The notes under the pieces: model-generated
The model's input: only the letters and a program-made list of their open reading frames with translations
The model's database searches: none
Told to the model about the DNA's origin: nothing
NCBI GenBank assembly: GCA_963663285.2
Contig: CAXXNI010000004.1
Coordinates: 1,054,001-1,118,000, forward strand
Length of the DNA stretch: 64,000 nt
Reading direction: 5' to 3'
Origin: CAXXOK01 sp963663285
Lineage (GTDB): Bacteria > Bacillota > Clostridia > Christensenellales > Aristaeellaceae
In this document: piece by piece, positions 34,935 to 44,030 of the stretch
How the letters are laid out: each line of letters begins with the position of its first letter
Position numbering within the stretch: the stretch's first letter is position 1
Translations under genes and position numbers: made by a program

Positions 34935-34984
34935 ATAATCTTTGGCAACGCCATAAGCATACACGGGGCAAACCGCAGCAACAC

Positions 34985-35010
34985 AAGCGCGGCAAGCCCC
35001 GCGCTTTTTT
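34985..35010 (+). terminator. Intrinsic terminator
   Basis: AAGCGCGG (34985-34992) pairs with CCGCGCTT (34999-35006) and runs into six Ts ending at 35010. Confidence 0.85.
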
Positions 35011-35038
35011 ACGCTGCATCTGCGGCTGCCGGTAACGC

Positions 35039-35068
35039 TTGAAATACCGCCCGAACCCATGCTATAAT
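35039..35068 (+). promoter_or_regulatory. Sigma-A promoter of secA
   Basis: TTGAAA (35039-35044) and TATAAT (35063-35068) are 18 bases apart, about 77 bases before the start codon. Confidence 0.72.
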
Positions 35069-35144
35069 CACAATTGGCGTATTGCGCCGTAATTCCGGCT
35101 TTCGGCTTGCGACTGAAAACCCATGACAGAAGGAGAACAAGGCC

Positions 35145-37883
35145 TTGGCTTTTGTAGAATTTGTAAAATCATTACTCGGCCAGAGCAACGAGGTTGAGGT
35201 AAAACGCCTGCAAAAGATCACCGATCAGGTGCTGGCGAAAGAGGATGAGTATAAAGCGCTCAGCGACAGCGAGCTTCGTGCTAAAACGGCGGAGTTCAAG
35301 GGCAGGGTGCAGGGCGGCACAACGCTGGACGAACTGCTGCCCGACGCATTTGCGGCGTTTCGCGAAGCGGTTTGGCGCGTGGACGGCAAGCGCCTGTTTC
35401 CCGTACAGGTAATGGGCGGCATTTGCCTGCATCAGGGCCGTATCGCCGAAATGAAAACCGGTGAAGGTAAAACCCACACCGCTACGCTGCCCGCCTATTT
35501 GAACGCGCTGAGCGGCAAGGGCGTGCACATCGTAACAGTTAACGATTATCTGGCCCGGTTTCAGGGTGAATGGATGGGCAACATCTTCCACTTCATGGGC
35601 ATGAAGGTGGGCATTATCACCCACGATCTGGATAATGCCCAGCGCCGTGCGGCGTATGCGTGCGATGTGACCTATGGCACCAACAACGAAATGGGTTTTG
35701 ATTATCTGCGCGATAACATGGTTATCCGCGAAGCGGACATGGTGCAGCGCGATCATGCCTTCGGCATCGTGGATGAGGTTGACTCCATCCTGATTGATGA
35801 AGCCAGAACGCCGCTTATCATCAGCGGGCAGGGTGACCAATCCACCGATATGTATGAAAAGGCCGACCGGTTTGTCAGCCGTTTGAAGAACGAAGTTGAT
35901 TACACCATCGCCGAAAAAGAAAAAGCCGTTACCCTTACCGAGGAAGGCGTAAGCAAGGCGCAGCGGCATTTTGATGTGGAAAACATTGCCGATTTGGACA
36001 ATGCCGAGTTATACCATTACATTTTGCAGGGACTCAAAGCGCACTCCATGATGAAACGCGATGTGGATTACGTGGTGCAGGATGGCGAAGTCGTGATTGT
36101 TGACGAGTTCACCGGCCGCTTGATGACCGGCCGCCGCTACAGCGACGGGCTGCATCAGGCGATTGAAGCCAAAGAGCATGTGAAGGTGAATCGTGAAAGC
36201 AAAACGCTGGCGACCATCACCTTTCAAAACTATTTCCGCATGTACGATAAAATCAGCGGTATGACCGGTACGGCTAAGACCGAAGAAGAAGAGTTCCAGG
36301 GTATTTATAATCTGGACGTAGTGCAGATTCCCACCAACCGCCCCATGATCCGCGATGATGCGAACGACGTGGTCTACAAGACCCGCAAAGGCAAGTTCGG
36401 CGCTGTGGTGGAAGAGATTGTGAAACGCCACGCTACCGGACAGCCGATTCTGGTGGGTACCGTAAATGTTGAAACCAGCGAAATGCTCAGCCGTCTGATT
36501 GATCTGCGCGGCGTAAGCCACAACATCCTCAACGCGAAAAATCATGCCAAAGAAGCGGAAATCATCGCGCAGGCCGGTTCGGTCGGCGCGGTGACCATTG
36601 CGACCAACATGGCTGGCCGTGGTACGGATATTCTGCTGGGCGGTAACCCGGACTATCTGGCGCGTAAAAAAATGCGGCAGGACGGTTTGCAGGACGAAGT
36701 GATTATGGAAGCGGTAGGGCATAACGAGGACGTAAGCGACGAAGTGCGCGCCGCCCGTGAAACTTACAACCAGTATTTCAATGAGTATAAAAAAGAAACC
36801 GACGCGGAGCACGAGCGCGTCATGTCGCTGGGCGGCCTGCACATTGTCGGCACTGAGCGGCACGAGAGCCGCCGTATCGATAACCAGCTGCGCGGCCGTG
36901 CCGGCCGTCAGGGCGATCCGGGCAGCTCGCAGTTCTTCATCAGCCTTGAGGACGATGTAATGCGCCTCTTTGGCAGCGAGCGTATTGCGCCGATGGTGGA
37001 ACGTCTCGGATTGGATGAGGATCAGCCGCTGGAAGCAGGCTTGCTGACCAAGCAGATCGAATCCGCGCAGAAACGTATTGAAGGCCGCAACTATGACATC
37101 CGTAAATCTGTTTTGCAGTACGACGATGTGATGAATAAACAGCGTGAGCTGATTTACGGCCAGCGCGGAGAAATCCTCAAGGGCGATAACATGCGCCAGA
37201 CTATTATCAACATGGTGCATGCGATGATCGATTCTACCGCCGAACGCAACTTCACCGGCGACGGCAGCTTTGACTGGAGCATTGACGATGCGAAAGAGTA
37301 TCTGGAAGTCCTTTGCCTGAAACCCGGCACCTTTGATAAGTATGCCGATAAAATCAAGGAAATGGACGAGCCGAACGAACTGGTCACCCTGCTGTATCAG
37401 GATGCGGAGGCTTTCTATGCCGAGCGCGAAGAAATGCTGACGGCATTGAAAATCGACATGCGCGAGTTTGAGCGCGTGGTGCTGCTCAACGCGATCGACC
37501 GCCACTGGATGGATCATATCGACGCAATGGACGACCTGCGCGATGGCATCGGGCTGCGTGCCTACGGCCAGCGCGATCCGGTAAAGGAATACCATGCCGA
37601 AAGCTACGATATGTTTAACGACATGGTGCATATGATCCGCGAGGATACTGTACGCCGCCTGTTCCAGAGCCGCGTAGAGCGTTTGCCGGAACGCCACAAG
37701 GCCGTGGATGTTTCCAAAACGCAGGAAGGTTTTGCCGGCGGCAAACCCAACGATCACGGACAGGCTAAAAAAGGCGGCGCGCCCACGGACATCAATAAGC
37801 CCGGAGCGGTAGGCCGCAACCAGCCCTGCCCCTGCGGCAGCGGCAAAAAGTACAAGCATTGCTGCGGGAAGAACGCAGGCTGA
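35145..37883 (+). CDS. secA: Preprotein translocase ATPase SecA
   Basis: This 912-residue motor drives preproteins through SecYEG. The start is the TTG at 35145 with AAGGAG 9 bases upstream. Walker A is MKTGEGKT near residue 105, Walker B is IVDEVDSILIDEARTP. The second ATPase half has TNMAGRGTDILLGGN and QLRGRAGRQGDPG. The C-terminus ends with the zinc site CPCGSGKKYKHCCG, which binds SecB or ribosomes. The length is normal. It has its own promoter and stands alone, with a hairpin-rich region downstream. secG lies elsewhere in the window. Confidence 0.99.
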   Translation: MAFVEFVKSLLGQSNEVEVKRLQKITDQVLAKEDEYKALSDSELRAKTAEFKGRVQGGTTLDELLPDAFAAFREAVWRVDGKRLFPVQVMGGICLHQGRIAEMKTGEGKTHTATLPAYLNALSGKGVHIVTVNDYLARFQGEWMGNIFHFMGMKVGIITHDLDNAQRRAAYACDVTYGTNNEMGFDYLRDNMVIREADMVQRDHAFGIVDEVDSILIDEARTPLIISGQGDQSTDMYEKADRFVSRLKNEVDYTIAEKEKAVTLTEEGVSKAQRHFDVENIADLDNAELYHYILQGLKAHSMMKRDVDYVVQDGEVVIVDEFTGRLMTGRRYSDGLHQAIEAKEHVKVNRESKTLATITFQNYFRMYDKISGMTGTAKTEEEEFQGIYNLDVVQIPTNRPMIRDDANDVVYKTRKGKFGAVVEEIVKRHATGQPILVGTVNVETSEMLSRLIDLRGVSHNILNAKNHAKEAEIIAQAGSVGAVTIATNMAGRGTDILLGGNPDYLARKKMRQDGLQDEVIMEAVGHNEDVSDEVRAARETYNQYFNEYKKETDAEHERVMSLGGLHIVGTERHESRRIDNQLRGRAGRQGDPGSSQFFISLEDDVMRLFGSERIAPMVERLGLDEDQPLEAGLLTKQIESAQKRIEGRNYDIRKSVLQYDDVMNKQRELIYGQRGEILKGDNMRQTIINMVHAMIDSTAERNFTGDGSFDWSIDDAKEYLEVLCLKPGTFDKYADKIKEMDEPNELVTLLYQDAEAFYAEREEMLTALKIDMREFERVVLLNAIDRHWMDHIDAMDDLRDGIGLRAYGQRDPVKEYHAESYDMFNDMVHMIREDTVRRLFQSRVERLPERHKAVDVSKTQEGFAGGKPNDHGQAKKGGAPTDINKPGAVGRNQPCPCGSGKKYKHCCGKNAG

Positions 37884-37920
37884 CGCTGGGGGACGGAAGA
37901 GGGACGGCGGAGGTACGGCA

Positions 37921-38001
37921 GGGGCTACGCGCCCCCGCACCCCGCGGTTAAGGGCTTTCGCCCTTAACCATCCCTTCTTTACCCGCGTAATACGCGGGTA
38001 A
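37921..38001 (+). terminator. Hairpin cluster downstream of secA
   Basis: Three hairpins follow in a row: GGGGC/GCCCC near 37921-37935, a perfect 10-bp stem GGTTAAGGGC (37946-37955) with its partner (37960-37969), and a 9-bp stem TTACCCGCG (37979-37987) with CGCGGGTAA (37993-38001). None has a long T run. They probably end or stabilise the secA transcript. Confidence 0.55.
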
Positions 38002-38116
38002 GAGGGAAACAGAGAAGTGTACACCAGCATATTGACTTGGGCGAAATAAGGCTTAATACATCATTGAGCTGATTCATGTATATACTTTGATGATTGCTTA
38101 TTTTGTCAGCATAATT

Positions 38117-38248
38117 CCGGTGCAAAGCACGGGAATGAATGGAGTTAAGAGGGCGTAGCTCTTTTGCAGAGGCAAGGGGCAGAGTTTAAAGCAAATTACT
38201 TATATTTACAGGATGCTGTGAAGATTTAAACTTGCTTGTAATGGTTTT
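38117..38248. repeat. 132-bp tandem repeat, copy 1
   Basis: This unit matches the next one (38249-38381) almost base for base over its whole length. Its leading hairpin has one mismatch relative to the later copies. It lies in the secA-prfB gap and contains no open frame of note. Confidence 0.85.
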
Positions 38249-38381
38249 CCCGTGCAAAGCACGGGAATGAATGGAGTCAAGAGGGCGTAGCTCTTTTGCA
38301 GAGGCAAGGGGCAGAGTTGAAAAGCAAATTTCTTATATTTACAGGATGCTGTGAAGATTTAAACTTGCTTGTAATGGTTTT
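38249..38381. repeat. 133-bp tandem repeat, copy 2
   Basis: It starts with a 7-bp hairpin, CCCGTGC-AAA-GCACGGG. It continues through GAATGAATGGAGT, a degenerate GAGGGC/GCTCTT hairpin, and an AT-rich tail ending AATGGTTTT. It differs from copy 1 by about one inserted base and a few substitutions. Confidence 0.85.
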
Positions 38382-38460
38382 CCCGTGCAAAGCACGGGAA
38401 TGAATGGAGTCAAGAGGGCTTAGCCCTTTTGCGGGGGTAAGGGGGCAGAGCCCCCTGAAG
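38382..38460. repeat. Tandem repeat copy 3 (truncated, with intact GC hairpins)
   Basis: The first ~80 bases of the unit recur here, directly upstream of prfB. In this copy the inner hairpins are better formed (AGGGC-TTA-GCCCT and GGGGGC-AGA-GCCCCC), whereas in copies 1 and 2 they are degenerate. The AT-rich tail is missing, and the prfB ribosome-binding site takes its place. Confidence 0.8.
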
Positions 38461-38468
38461 GAGAGGTT

Positions 38469-39566
38469 ATGGTCGATACCGAACGGTACCAACAGGAATT
38501 GAACGCGCTGCGCGATACCATTTCCAAAGCTGCGGATGCGCTTAATTTGCCGCGGTTAAGCGAGGAATTGACGGAGCTGAAGGAAGAAATGAACGCTCCT
38601 GAGTTCTGGACCGATTTGGAGCGTTCCACTACGGTCAATCGCCGCGTAAGCCAGATCGAGGGTAAAATTGGACATGTGGATAAGCTGCACGCCCGCTGCG
38701 ACGACGTGGAGGCGATGCTGATGCTTCTGGAAGAAGAGCCGGATGAGGAAATCGGGCAGGAGTGCGGGCAGGCGCTGGAATCGCTTCGCACGGATGCGGA
38801 TGCATTGGAACTGGAAACGCTGATGCGCGGCGAGTATGATGAATGCAATTGCATTTTAAGCCTGCATGCGGGCGCGGGCGGCACCGAAGCACAGGACTGG
38901 ACACAGATGCTGTTTCGCATGTACACGCGCTACTGCGAACGTATGGGCTTTAAAGTAACGGTGAATGATTTACTGGATGGCGACGAGGCGGGCATAAAAA
39001 GTGTTACCTTTCAGGTGGAAGGCGATAACGCTTACGGCTATCTGCGCAGTGAGCGCGGCGTGCACCGGCTGGTGCGCATCAGCCCGTTCGATTCAAACGC
39101 GCGGCGGCATACCAGCTTCAGTTCTTTGGATGTAGCGCCGATTTTGCCTGCGGACGATAAGTTTGAAGTGAATATGGAAGAAGTTCGCATCGATACGTAC
39201 CGTGCGGGCGGCGCAGGTGGTCAGCACGTTAACCGTACCGACTCGGCTGTGCGTATGACGCATATCCCCACGGGCATTGTGGCGCAGTGCCAGAATGAGC
39301 GCAGCCAAATCCAGAACCGCGAAGTCTGTTTGCAGATTTTAAAAAGCCGTTTGATGGAACAGAATATGCGCGAAAAAGAAGAGCAGATGAGCGACATCAA
39401 GGGCGAGATGAAAAAAATCGAGTGGGGCAGCCAAATCCGCAGTTACGTATTCCAGCCGTATACAATGGTGAAGGATCACCGCACCGGTTTTGAAAGCGGC
39501 AACGTGGACGACGTGATGGATGGGAACCTGTCCGGCTTTATTACGTCATACCTGAAGATGCAGTAA
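38469..39566 (+). CDS. prfB: Peptide chain release factor 2, no programmed frameshift
   Basis: This 365-residue factor ends translation at UGA and UAA. The SPF anticodon-like motif is in RISPFDSNARRHTS and the catalytic GGQ in AGGAGGQHVNRTDSAVR. It reads in one continuous frame from the ATG at 38469. The CTTTGA slip site found near codon 25 of most prfB genes is absent, so the usual autoregulatory frameshift is missing. AAGGAG precedes the ATG. It starts 8 bases after the truncated third repeat copy. Confidence 0.97.
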   Translation: MVDTERYQQELNALRDTISKAADALNLPRLSEELTELKEEMNAPEFWTDLERSTTVNRRVSQIEGKIGHVDKLHARCDDVEAMLMLLEEEPDEEIGQECGQALESLRTDADALELETLMRGEYDECNCILSLHAGAGGTEAQDWTQMLFRMYTRYCERMGFKVTVNDLLDGDEAGIKSVTFQVEGDNAYGYLRSERGVHRLVRISPFDSNARRHTSFSSLDVAPILPADDKFEVNMEEVRIDTYRAGGAGGQHVNRTDSAVRMTHIPTGIVAQCQNERSQIQNREVCLQILKSRLMEQNMREKEEQMSDIKGEMKKIEWGSQIRSYVFQPYTMVKDHRTGFESGNVDDVMDGNLSGFITSYLKMQ

Positions 39567-39599
39567 GATCGGCCATAAAGTGATAACGGAGTAAACGCC

Positions 39600-40343
39600 A
39601 TGAATAACGCCGCCGGTTACCCCGCCAGAGAGAAGCGCGGGCGCGCAGGAAAAACGATCGCATTCCTCTTCTGCTTTATCAGCGGGTTTTCGCTGATTAT
39701 TGCGGGGTTTTTGGGCGCGGTCGTGTACCGTGCGAGAGATGAACAGCTTTTTCAGGCGGGAATCGACCAGTATATTGTGGCGTACGGGATTTTGAACCAG
39801 TCCGACGCGGATGCTTTTGTATCCGAAACGATGGACTATTTGAATGGCGTTACAGTGGTATGGCAGCCCACACTAACGTACCGCGGCCATACGCTGGTCA
39901 TTCCCCAAACGTTTGCGGAGCACATGGCCACGGTGCGGCAGGCGCTGCAGCAGGCGGATGCGCTGCTGCCGCTTGCGGCGATCGGCGCGCTGCTGCTATC
40001 GGCGCTTTGTCTGCTTTTGGGCTGGCGTAAAGCCGCGCGGCGCGGATATTACAGCGGCGCTTTGCTGGCGCTGCTTTCGCTCGCCGGGCTTTTAGCCTGG
40101 GGCATACTGGATTTTAACGGCTTCTGGTCGTGGCTGCATTACACGTTTATTCCGGATGGTATTTTTAATATTGCGACGGAGGTTATGCAGCTGTTCCCGC
40201 AGGCGCTGTTTGCGGATTATATTCAACCGGTCGGGGTTGCCTTTGCGCTGGTAATCGCCGCCGTAATACTGTGGGCGCCGTTTATCCTCGGGCTCAGGTG
40301 GCTTACAGGCCGCGACCGCAGCAGAAAAAAGAAGGGTGTATGA
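39600..40343 (+). CDS. DUF1461 / TIGR01906-type membrane protein
   Basis: This 247-residue protein has four or five hydrophobic helices, the first at IAFLFCFISGFSLIIAGFLGAVVY. The large outside loop after helix 1 and the C-terminal WSWLHYTFIPDG...ATEVMQLFPQALFADYI segment match the DUF1461/TIGR01906 family of Bacillota membrane proteins of unknown function. The upstream CGGAG is fair. Its stop lies one base before the tsaD start. Confidence 0.85.
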   Translation: MNNAAGYPAREKRGRAGKTIAFLFCFISGFSLIIAGFLGAVVYRARDEQLFQAGIDQYIVAYGILNQSDADAFVSETMDYLNGVTVVWQPTLTYRGHTLVIPQTFAEHMATVRQALQQADALLPLAAIGALLLSALCLLLGWRKAARRGYYSGALLALLSLAGLLAWGILDFNGFWSWLHYTFIPDGIFNIATEVMQLFPQALFADYIQPVGVAFALVIAAVILWAPFILGLRWLTGRDRSRKKKGV

Positions 40344-40344
40344 G

Positions 40345-41409
40345 ATGCCGGTAGATACCGAAAAAGAACGGCAGCAACAACTAGAAGCATTGCGTAGCAA
40401 GGAAACGGTGCGTATTTTGGCACTGGAGTCCAGCTGCGATGAAACAGCGGCAGCCATAATCGAAAATGGCCGCACGATGATCAGCAATGTTATTTTTTCG
40501 CAGGTAGATGTGCATGCCCTGTATGGCGGCGTCGTGCCGGAAATTGCCAGCCGTGCGCATGTGGATGCCTGCGACCGTGTGATTGACCGTGCGCTTGCGG
40601 ATGCGGGCATGCGCCTTGCGGATGTGGATGCGCTGGCGGTTACCTATGGCCCCGGTCTGGTCGGCGCACTGCTGACGGGTGTTAGTTGTATGAAGGGGCT
40701 AAGCTATGCGACGGGTTTACCGCTGATACCGGTAAACCATATCGAGGGGCATGTAAGCGCCAACTACCTTTCTACGCCCACGCTTACGCCGCCGTTTGTG
40801 TGCTTGGTGGCCAGCGGCGGACACAGCCATTTGGTGCAGGTGGAGGATTACGGCGTATACCGCCTGCTGGGGCAAACGGTGGACGATGCTGCCGGTGAGG
40901 CGTTTGACAAGGGTGCCCGTGTGCTGGGGCTTCCCTATCCCGGTGGCCCGCTGCTGAGTAAGCTGGCGGAATCGGGGGATGACAGCGCCTTTAAATTGCC
41001 GCATCCCAACCCGGAAGGGAAGTACGATTTCAGCTTTTCCGGGTTAAAAACCGCGTTTATCAATACCTGCCATAAGCTTACACAAGCCGGGCAGGAACTG
41101 CCTAAAGCCGATTTGGCGGCGAGTTACCAGAAAGCTATTGTGGATAGCTTGTGCGAGCGTGCCATGCGCGCGATTGCGGATAGCGGGCTTACGACGCTTT
41201 GCCTTGCGGGCGGCGTAAGTGCAAACCAACTGCTGCGCAGGCGGATGCAGACGCTGGCCGATGAAAATGGCATTACTCTTTGTATGCCGGATTTGGGTCT
41301 GTGCACCGATAACGCCGCGATGATCGGCAGCGCAGCTTATTACCGCCTGCTTCGGGGCGAAACCGCGCCGTTGTCGCTTAATGCCGTGCCTGCGTTACCC
41401 TTGCTGTAA
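40345..41409 (+). CDS. tsaD: tRNA threonylcarbamoyladenosine transferase TsaD
   Basis: This 354-residue protein works with TsaB and TsaE to move threonylcarbamoyl onto A37 of ANN-decoding tRNAs. The metal site HIEGH is present (NHIEGHVSANY), with ALESSCDETAAAI at the N-terminus, VASGGHSHLV in the centre and LAGGVSANQLLR near the C-terminus. I choose the ATG at 40345 (AAGGG 8 bases upstream) over a GTG three codons earlier that overlaps the previous gene. tsaB and tsaE are not in the window. Confidence 0.97.
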   Translation: MPVDTEKERQQQLEALRSKETVRILALESSCDETAAAIIENGRTMISNVIFSQVDVHALYGGVVPEIASRAHVDACDRVIDRALADAGMRLADVDALAVTYGPGLVGALLTGVSCMKGLSYATGLPLIPVNHIEGHVSANYLSTPTLTPPFVCLVASGGHSHLVQVEDYGVYRLLGQTVDDAAGEAFDKGARVLGLPYPGGPLLSKLAESGDDSAFKLPHPNPEGKYDFSFSGLKTAFINTCHKLTQAGQELPKADLAASYQKAIVDSLCERAMRAIADSGLTTLCLAGGVSANQLLRRRMQTLADENGITLCMPDLGLCTDNAAMIGSAAYYRLLRGETAPLSLNAVPALPLL

Positions 41410-41426
41410 AACGGCCGTATACTATA

Positions 41427-41455
41427 TTGACGTACTTGTATGGCAATGGTACAAT
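41427..41455 (+). promoter_or_regulatory. Promoter with inverted-repeat operator candidate for the GntR gene
   Basis: TTGACG (41427-41432) and TACAAT (41450-41455) are 17 bases apart. The inverted repeat TTGTA-N9-TACAA (41436-41454) covers the spacer and the -10. A bound dimer there would block the promoter, so autoregulation by the encoded GntR protein is likely. Confidence 0.65.
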
Positions 41456-41527
41456 ACCGGTATTAGAACCACGTATAATATTGGATAGCCGCGTAATACG
41501 GCAATACCTGCGAAAAGAGGCGGAGCC

Positions 41528-42223
41528 ATGACCATTACCGAGCGCTATGCGAGCGAAACAGCGCGAGATTATGCGCTGCGCATGCTCAAGCGAAGTATTG
41601 TATCGCTGGAGTTGAAACCCGGCATGATGCTCAGCGAGAACGAACTTTCCGTAGCGTTGGGGCTTAGCCGTACACCCATCCGCGAAGCCTTGATTGAACT
41701 GGGAAAAACCCGTATTGTGGAAGTGCTGCCGCAACGCGGCAGCCGCATTTCGTTGATTGATTGCGATTTGGTGGAGGAAGCGCGGTTCTTGCGTACCGTG
41801 CTGGAAAAAGCGATTATCGAGCAAGCCTGCGAATTATCCCCGACGCTGGATTTTTCGGTTGCACAGGCCAATGTGAAATTGCAGAAGTTCTATCTGGAAA
41901 ACCATCTGCTGGATAAACTGTTGGAGTTGGATAACGACTTTCACCGTGAATTTTTCCGGCTGACAAACCGGCTGCAAACCCAACAATTGCTGGCGGGCAT
42001 GACCCTGCATTTTGACCGTCTGCGCAGCCTGAGCTTGATCGACATTGATGCTTCCGGCATCGTTAAGGATCATGGACTGCTGCTGGAGGCAGTACAAAAG
42101 GGCGATAAAACGGAAGCGCTGGCGATATTAACCATACACCTGAACCGCAGCAAGCTGGATGAAAAAACGCTGCGGGTGCGGCACCCCGCGTATTTTAAAC
42201 CAGAAACGGAAACATGTGCCTGA
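41528..42223 (+). CDS. GntR-family transcriptional regulator (FadR/FCD type)
   Basis: This 231-residue protein has an N-terminal winged helix (LKPGMMLSENELSVALGLSRTPIREALIELG), the classic GntR signature. The C-terminal domain is all-helical FCD type (RFLRTVLEKAIIEQA, LDNDFHREFF, DHGLLLEAVQKGDKTEAL). Such regulators sense organic acids or sugar acids. It stands alone, with its own promoter and terminator, so its targets are not evident. Confidence 0.93.
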   Translation: MTITERYASETARDYALRMLKRSIVSLELKPGMMLSENELSVALGLSRTPIREALIELGKTRIVEVLPQRGSRISLIDCDLVEEARFLRTVLEKAIIEQACELSPTLDFSVAQANVKLQKFYLENHLLDKLLELDNDFHREFFRLTNRLQTQQLLAGMTLHFDRLRSLSLIDIDASGIVKDHGLLLEAVQKGDKTEALAILTIHLNRSKLDEKTLRVRHPAYFKPETETCA

Positions 42224-42244
42224 AAAACGTAAGAATACATTTCA

Positions 42245-42277
42245 CAAGCCCGGCGCTGACTACTTGCGCCGGGCTTG
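42245..42277 (+). terminator. 12-bp hairpin terminator after the GntR gene
   Basis: CAAGCCCGGCGC (42245-42256) pairs perfectly with GCGCCGGGCTTG (42266-42277), followed by CTTTAT. Confidence 0.8.
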
Positions 42278-42561
42278 CTTTATACCTTCCACAGGGGGGG
42301 TTTACCGGTGTGGTCATGGCTATGTGTTGCCAGAATCAACTAATCTTTTCCGTTTTAACAAAGTTGTGACGATTGGCTGTCAGGCAAATTTTCGTATTTC
42401 TCCTGCAGACCTAGCTGTGCAGAGTACTGCTCGGGAATGCGCCATTGTCTGAAATGGCAGTTGATAAAAGCGGTGGATTCTTCCGTTGCAGTTTTTACAA
42501 ACGCAATATGCTTTGCGCATCAAAGAAACGTGAATTAATAACACCGTTTTTCCACAACAAA
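42278..42561. other. Gene-free stretch between two terminators
   Basis: About 280 AT-leaning bases between the GntR terminator and the terminator of the minus-strand membrane cluster. Only weak hairpins such as GCCATT/AATGGC are visible. No gene or known RNA was recognised. Confidence 0.5.
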
Positions 42562-42588
42562 CCCCCGGCGCAATACTTGCTCCGGGGG
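42562..42588 (-). terminator. Terminator of the minus-strand membrane cluster
   Basis: CCCCCGG (42562-42568) pairs with CCGGGGG (42582-42588). Read on the minus strand it is followed by TTTGTT, and it lies 36 bases after the stop of the 438-residue membrane protein. Confidence 0.65.
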
Positions 42589-42623
42589 GTGAAACTGTGC
42601 TTTTGAGACAGCTAAACGCTGGG

Positions 42624-43940
42624 CTAGAATGTGCTGCCGGTAGACAGCAGGTAGTAGATGTAGTAACCGCCGGAATACACATGCCAAAGCAGCAGAACAA
42701 AGCTGACAAAGAACGCTGCGGAACGAAGGTTCAGTTCCGACCGGACTTTGCTAAGCGTTCCGGATGAGATGGAGCCGTCATCCGCAGCTTTCAGCATCCA
42801 CAGTCTGCGTTCCCGGTAGCGGCCGATTGCGTCCACAAACGGCGGCAGGCTGACGACCCAAAGCATAAAGGAGGAGCTCATGCTCGCCCAGTTAAAATTG
42901 CCATGGTTTAGGCGTACGCCGGTTTCGCGGAAGAACATCGCTTCCAGCACGCTGAATACTACCATTAGCAGTGTCAGAGAAAGCATGGTATTTTTAAACA
43001 TGCCCTTTTGGTAGCTGCAAGCCAGCGCAAACAGCGGGAAAGCCGACATTAAAAGCATATTGCGGATCGCAAGCCAAATATCCTGCCAGCTGGTGCCAAA
43101 GGATACACCGCTGGTGTAGGGCACAACAACGCCTGTGTAATACAGGTATTGCAGCAGAAAGTATGCGACTGCAGGCACGAAAGCGATAATGATTTGCAGA
43201 AAATACCGGCTGTTTTTCGGGTGCTGTATCCACTGCCATAAGAAGAATATGGCGGCTGCCGGAATCAACGCCTGCATAAAGGTGGGCTTGCAGGCGAGGC
43301 TGACCATGGAAAGCACGGCCAATAGTATTACCTTGCGCCATGGGAGCATAGCCTTTGCACCGTCGTGCGGTAAACGCGCAACAAAATCATACCAGCAATG
43401 CACGGTATAGGGCACACATAGCATCGCCGTTACCAGCACAGCAAGCTGCGTGGGATTATGCCATACGGTCGGCGAACCGATGCCTTTGTATACATCCGCG
43501 TTAACGGCAGCAATGCGCACCGGGGTTACCAGCATCATAAGCAGCGCAACAACGGTAATGGCACCGCGGGTCAGCTGGCCTTTGCCCATGAGGGTTATAT
43601 AGCGTATAACCAGCAGGTACAATAGCCCTTTGCTGACCGCACATACGAGGGCAGCCGCCCAAGAAAGCGGTATCCCGAGTTGGAACAGCGCCGCTACAAG
43701 CAGGTGCCATACCGGGTACGCCAAACGGCTGGTAATGCTGTGTAAATCGGTAAAGACAAACTCGCTTGCGATGACGGCGTGTTTATACAAATCACTGTTA
43801 ACATTGGCAAATTCCCATAAATACATAAACAGGGAAAACGTACTGAGTACGGCGAGCGCTACCCATGCAGACCAATGAAAACCAGCTGATTGACCACGTC
43901 TGCGCAGGTCGCGATCCAACTGGACCGGATCAAACATCAT
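42624..43940 (-). CDS. Polytopic membrane protein of unknown function
   Basis: This 438-residue protein has about ten to eleven hydrophobic helices. A first outside loop with FANVNSDLYKHAVIASEF and later PVWHLLVAAL recalls the layout of GT-C glycosyltransferases, but I cannot assign it. A late segment, RLNHGNFNWASMSSSFMLW, is prominent. AGGAGG lies 10 bases before the ATG at 43940 (a second ATG follows at once). It is the last gene of a minus-strand cluster with two acyltransferases and could act on the same lipid or envelope product. Confidence 0.7.
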   Translation of the reverse strand: MMFDPVQLDRDLRRRGQSAGFHWSAWVALAVLSTFSLFMYLWEFANVNSDLYKHAVIASEFVFTDLHSITSRLAYPVWHLLVAALFQLGIPLSWAAALVCAVSKGLLYLLVIRYITLMGKGQLTRGAITVVALLMMLVTPVRIAAVNADVYKGIGSPTVWHNPTQLAVLVTAMLCVPYTVHCWYDFVARLPHDGAKAMLPWRKVILLAVLSMVSLACKPTFMQALIPAAAIFFLWQWIQHPKNSRYFLQIIIAFVPAVAYFLLQYLYYTGVVVPYTSGVSFGTSWQDIWLAIRNMLLMSAFPLFALACSYQKGMFKNTMLSLTLLMVVFSVLEAMFFRETGVRLNHGNFNWASMSSSFMLWVVSLPPFVDAIGRYRERRLWMLKAADDGSISSGTLSKVRSELNLRSAAFFVSFVLLLWHVYSGGYYIYYLLSTGSTF

Positions 43941-44030
43941 GAGGGGTATTCCTCCTTATTTCTGGCAAAACATCGCTGCACAGCGAAATGGCAGCCATGT
44001 TCATGCGACAGGTAAGTATATTTATATACG

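Noticed and set aside
36009..38030. 673-codon open frame antisense to secA
   Set aside because: It is a shadow of secA on the other strand with no domain and no ribosome-binding site.
38117..38460. CRISPR array
   Set aside because: The repeats are 132-133 bp with no spacers between them and no cas genes nearby.
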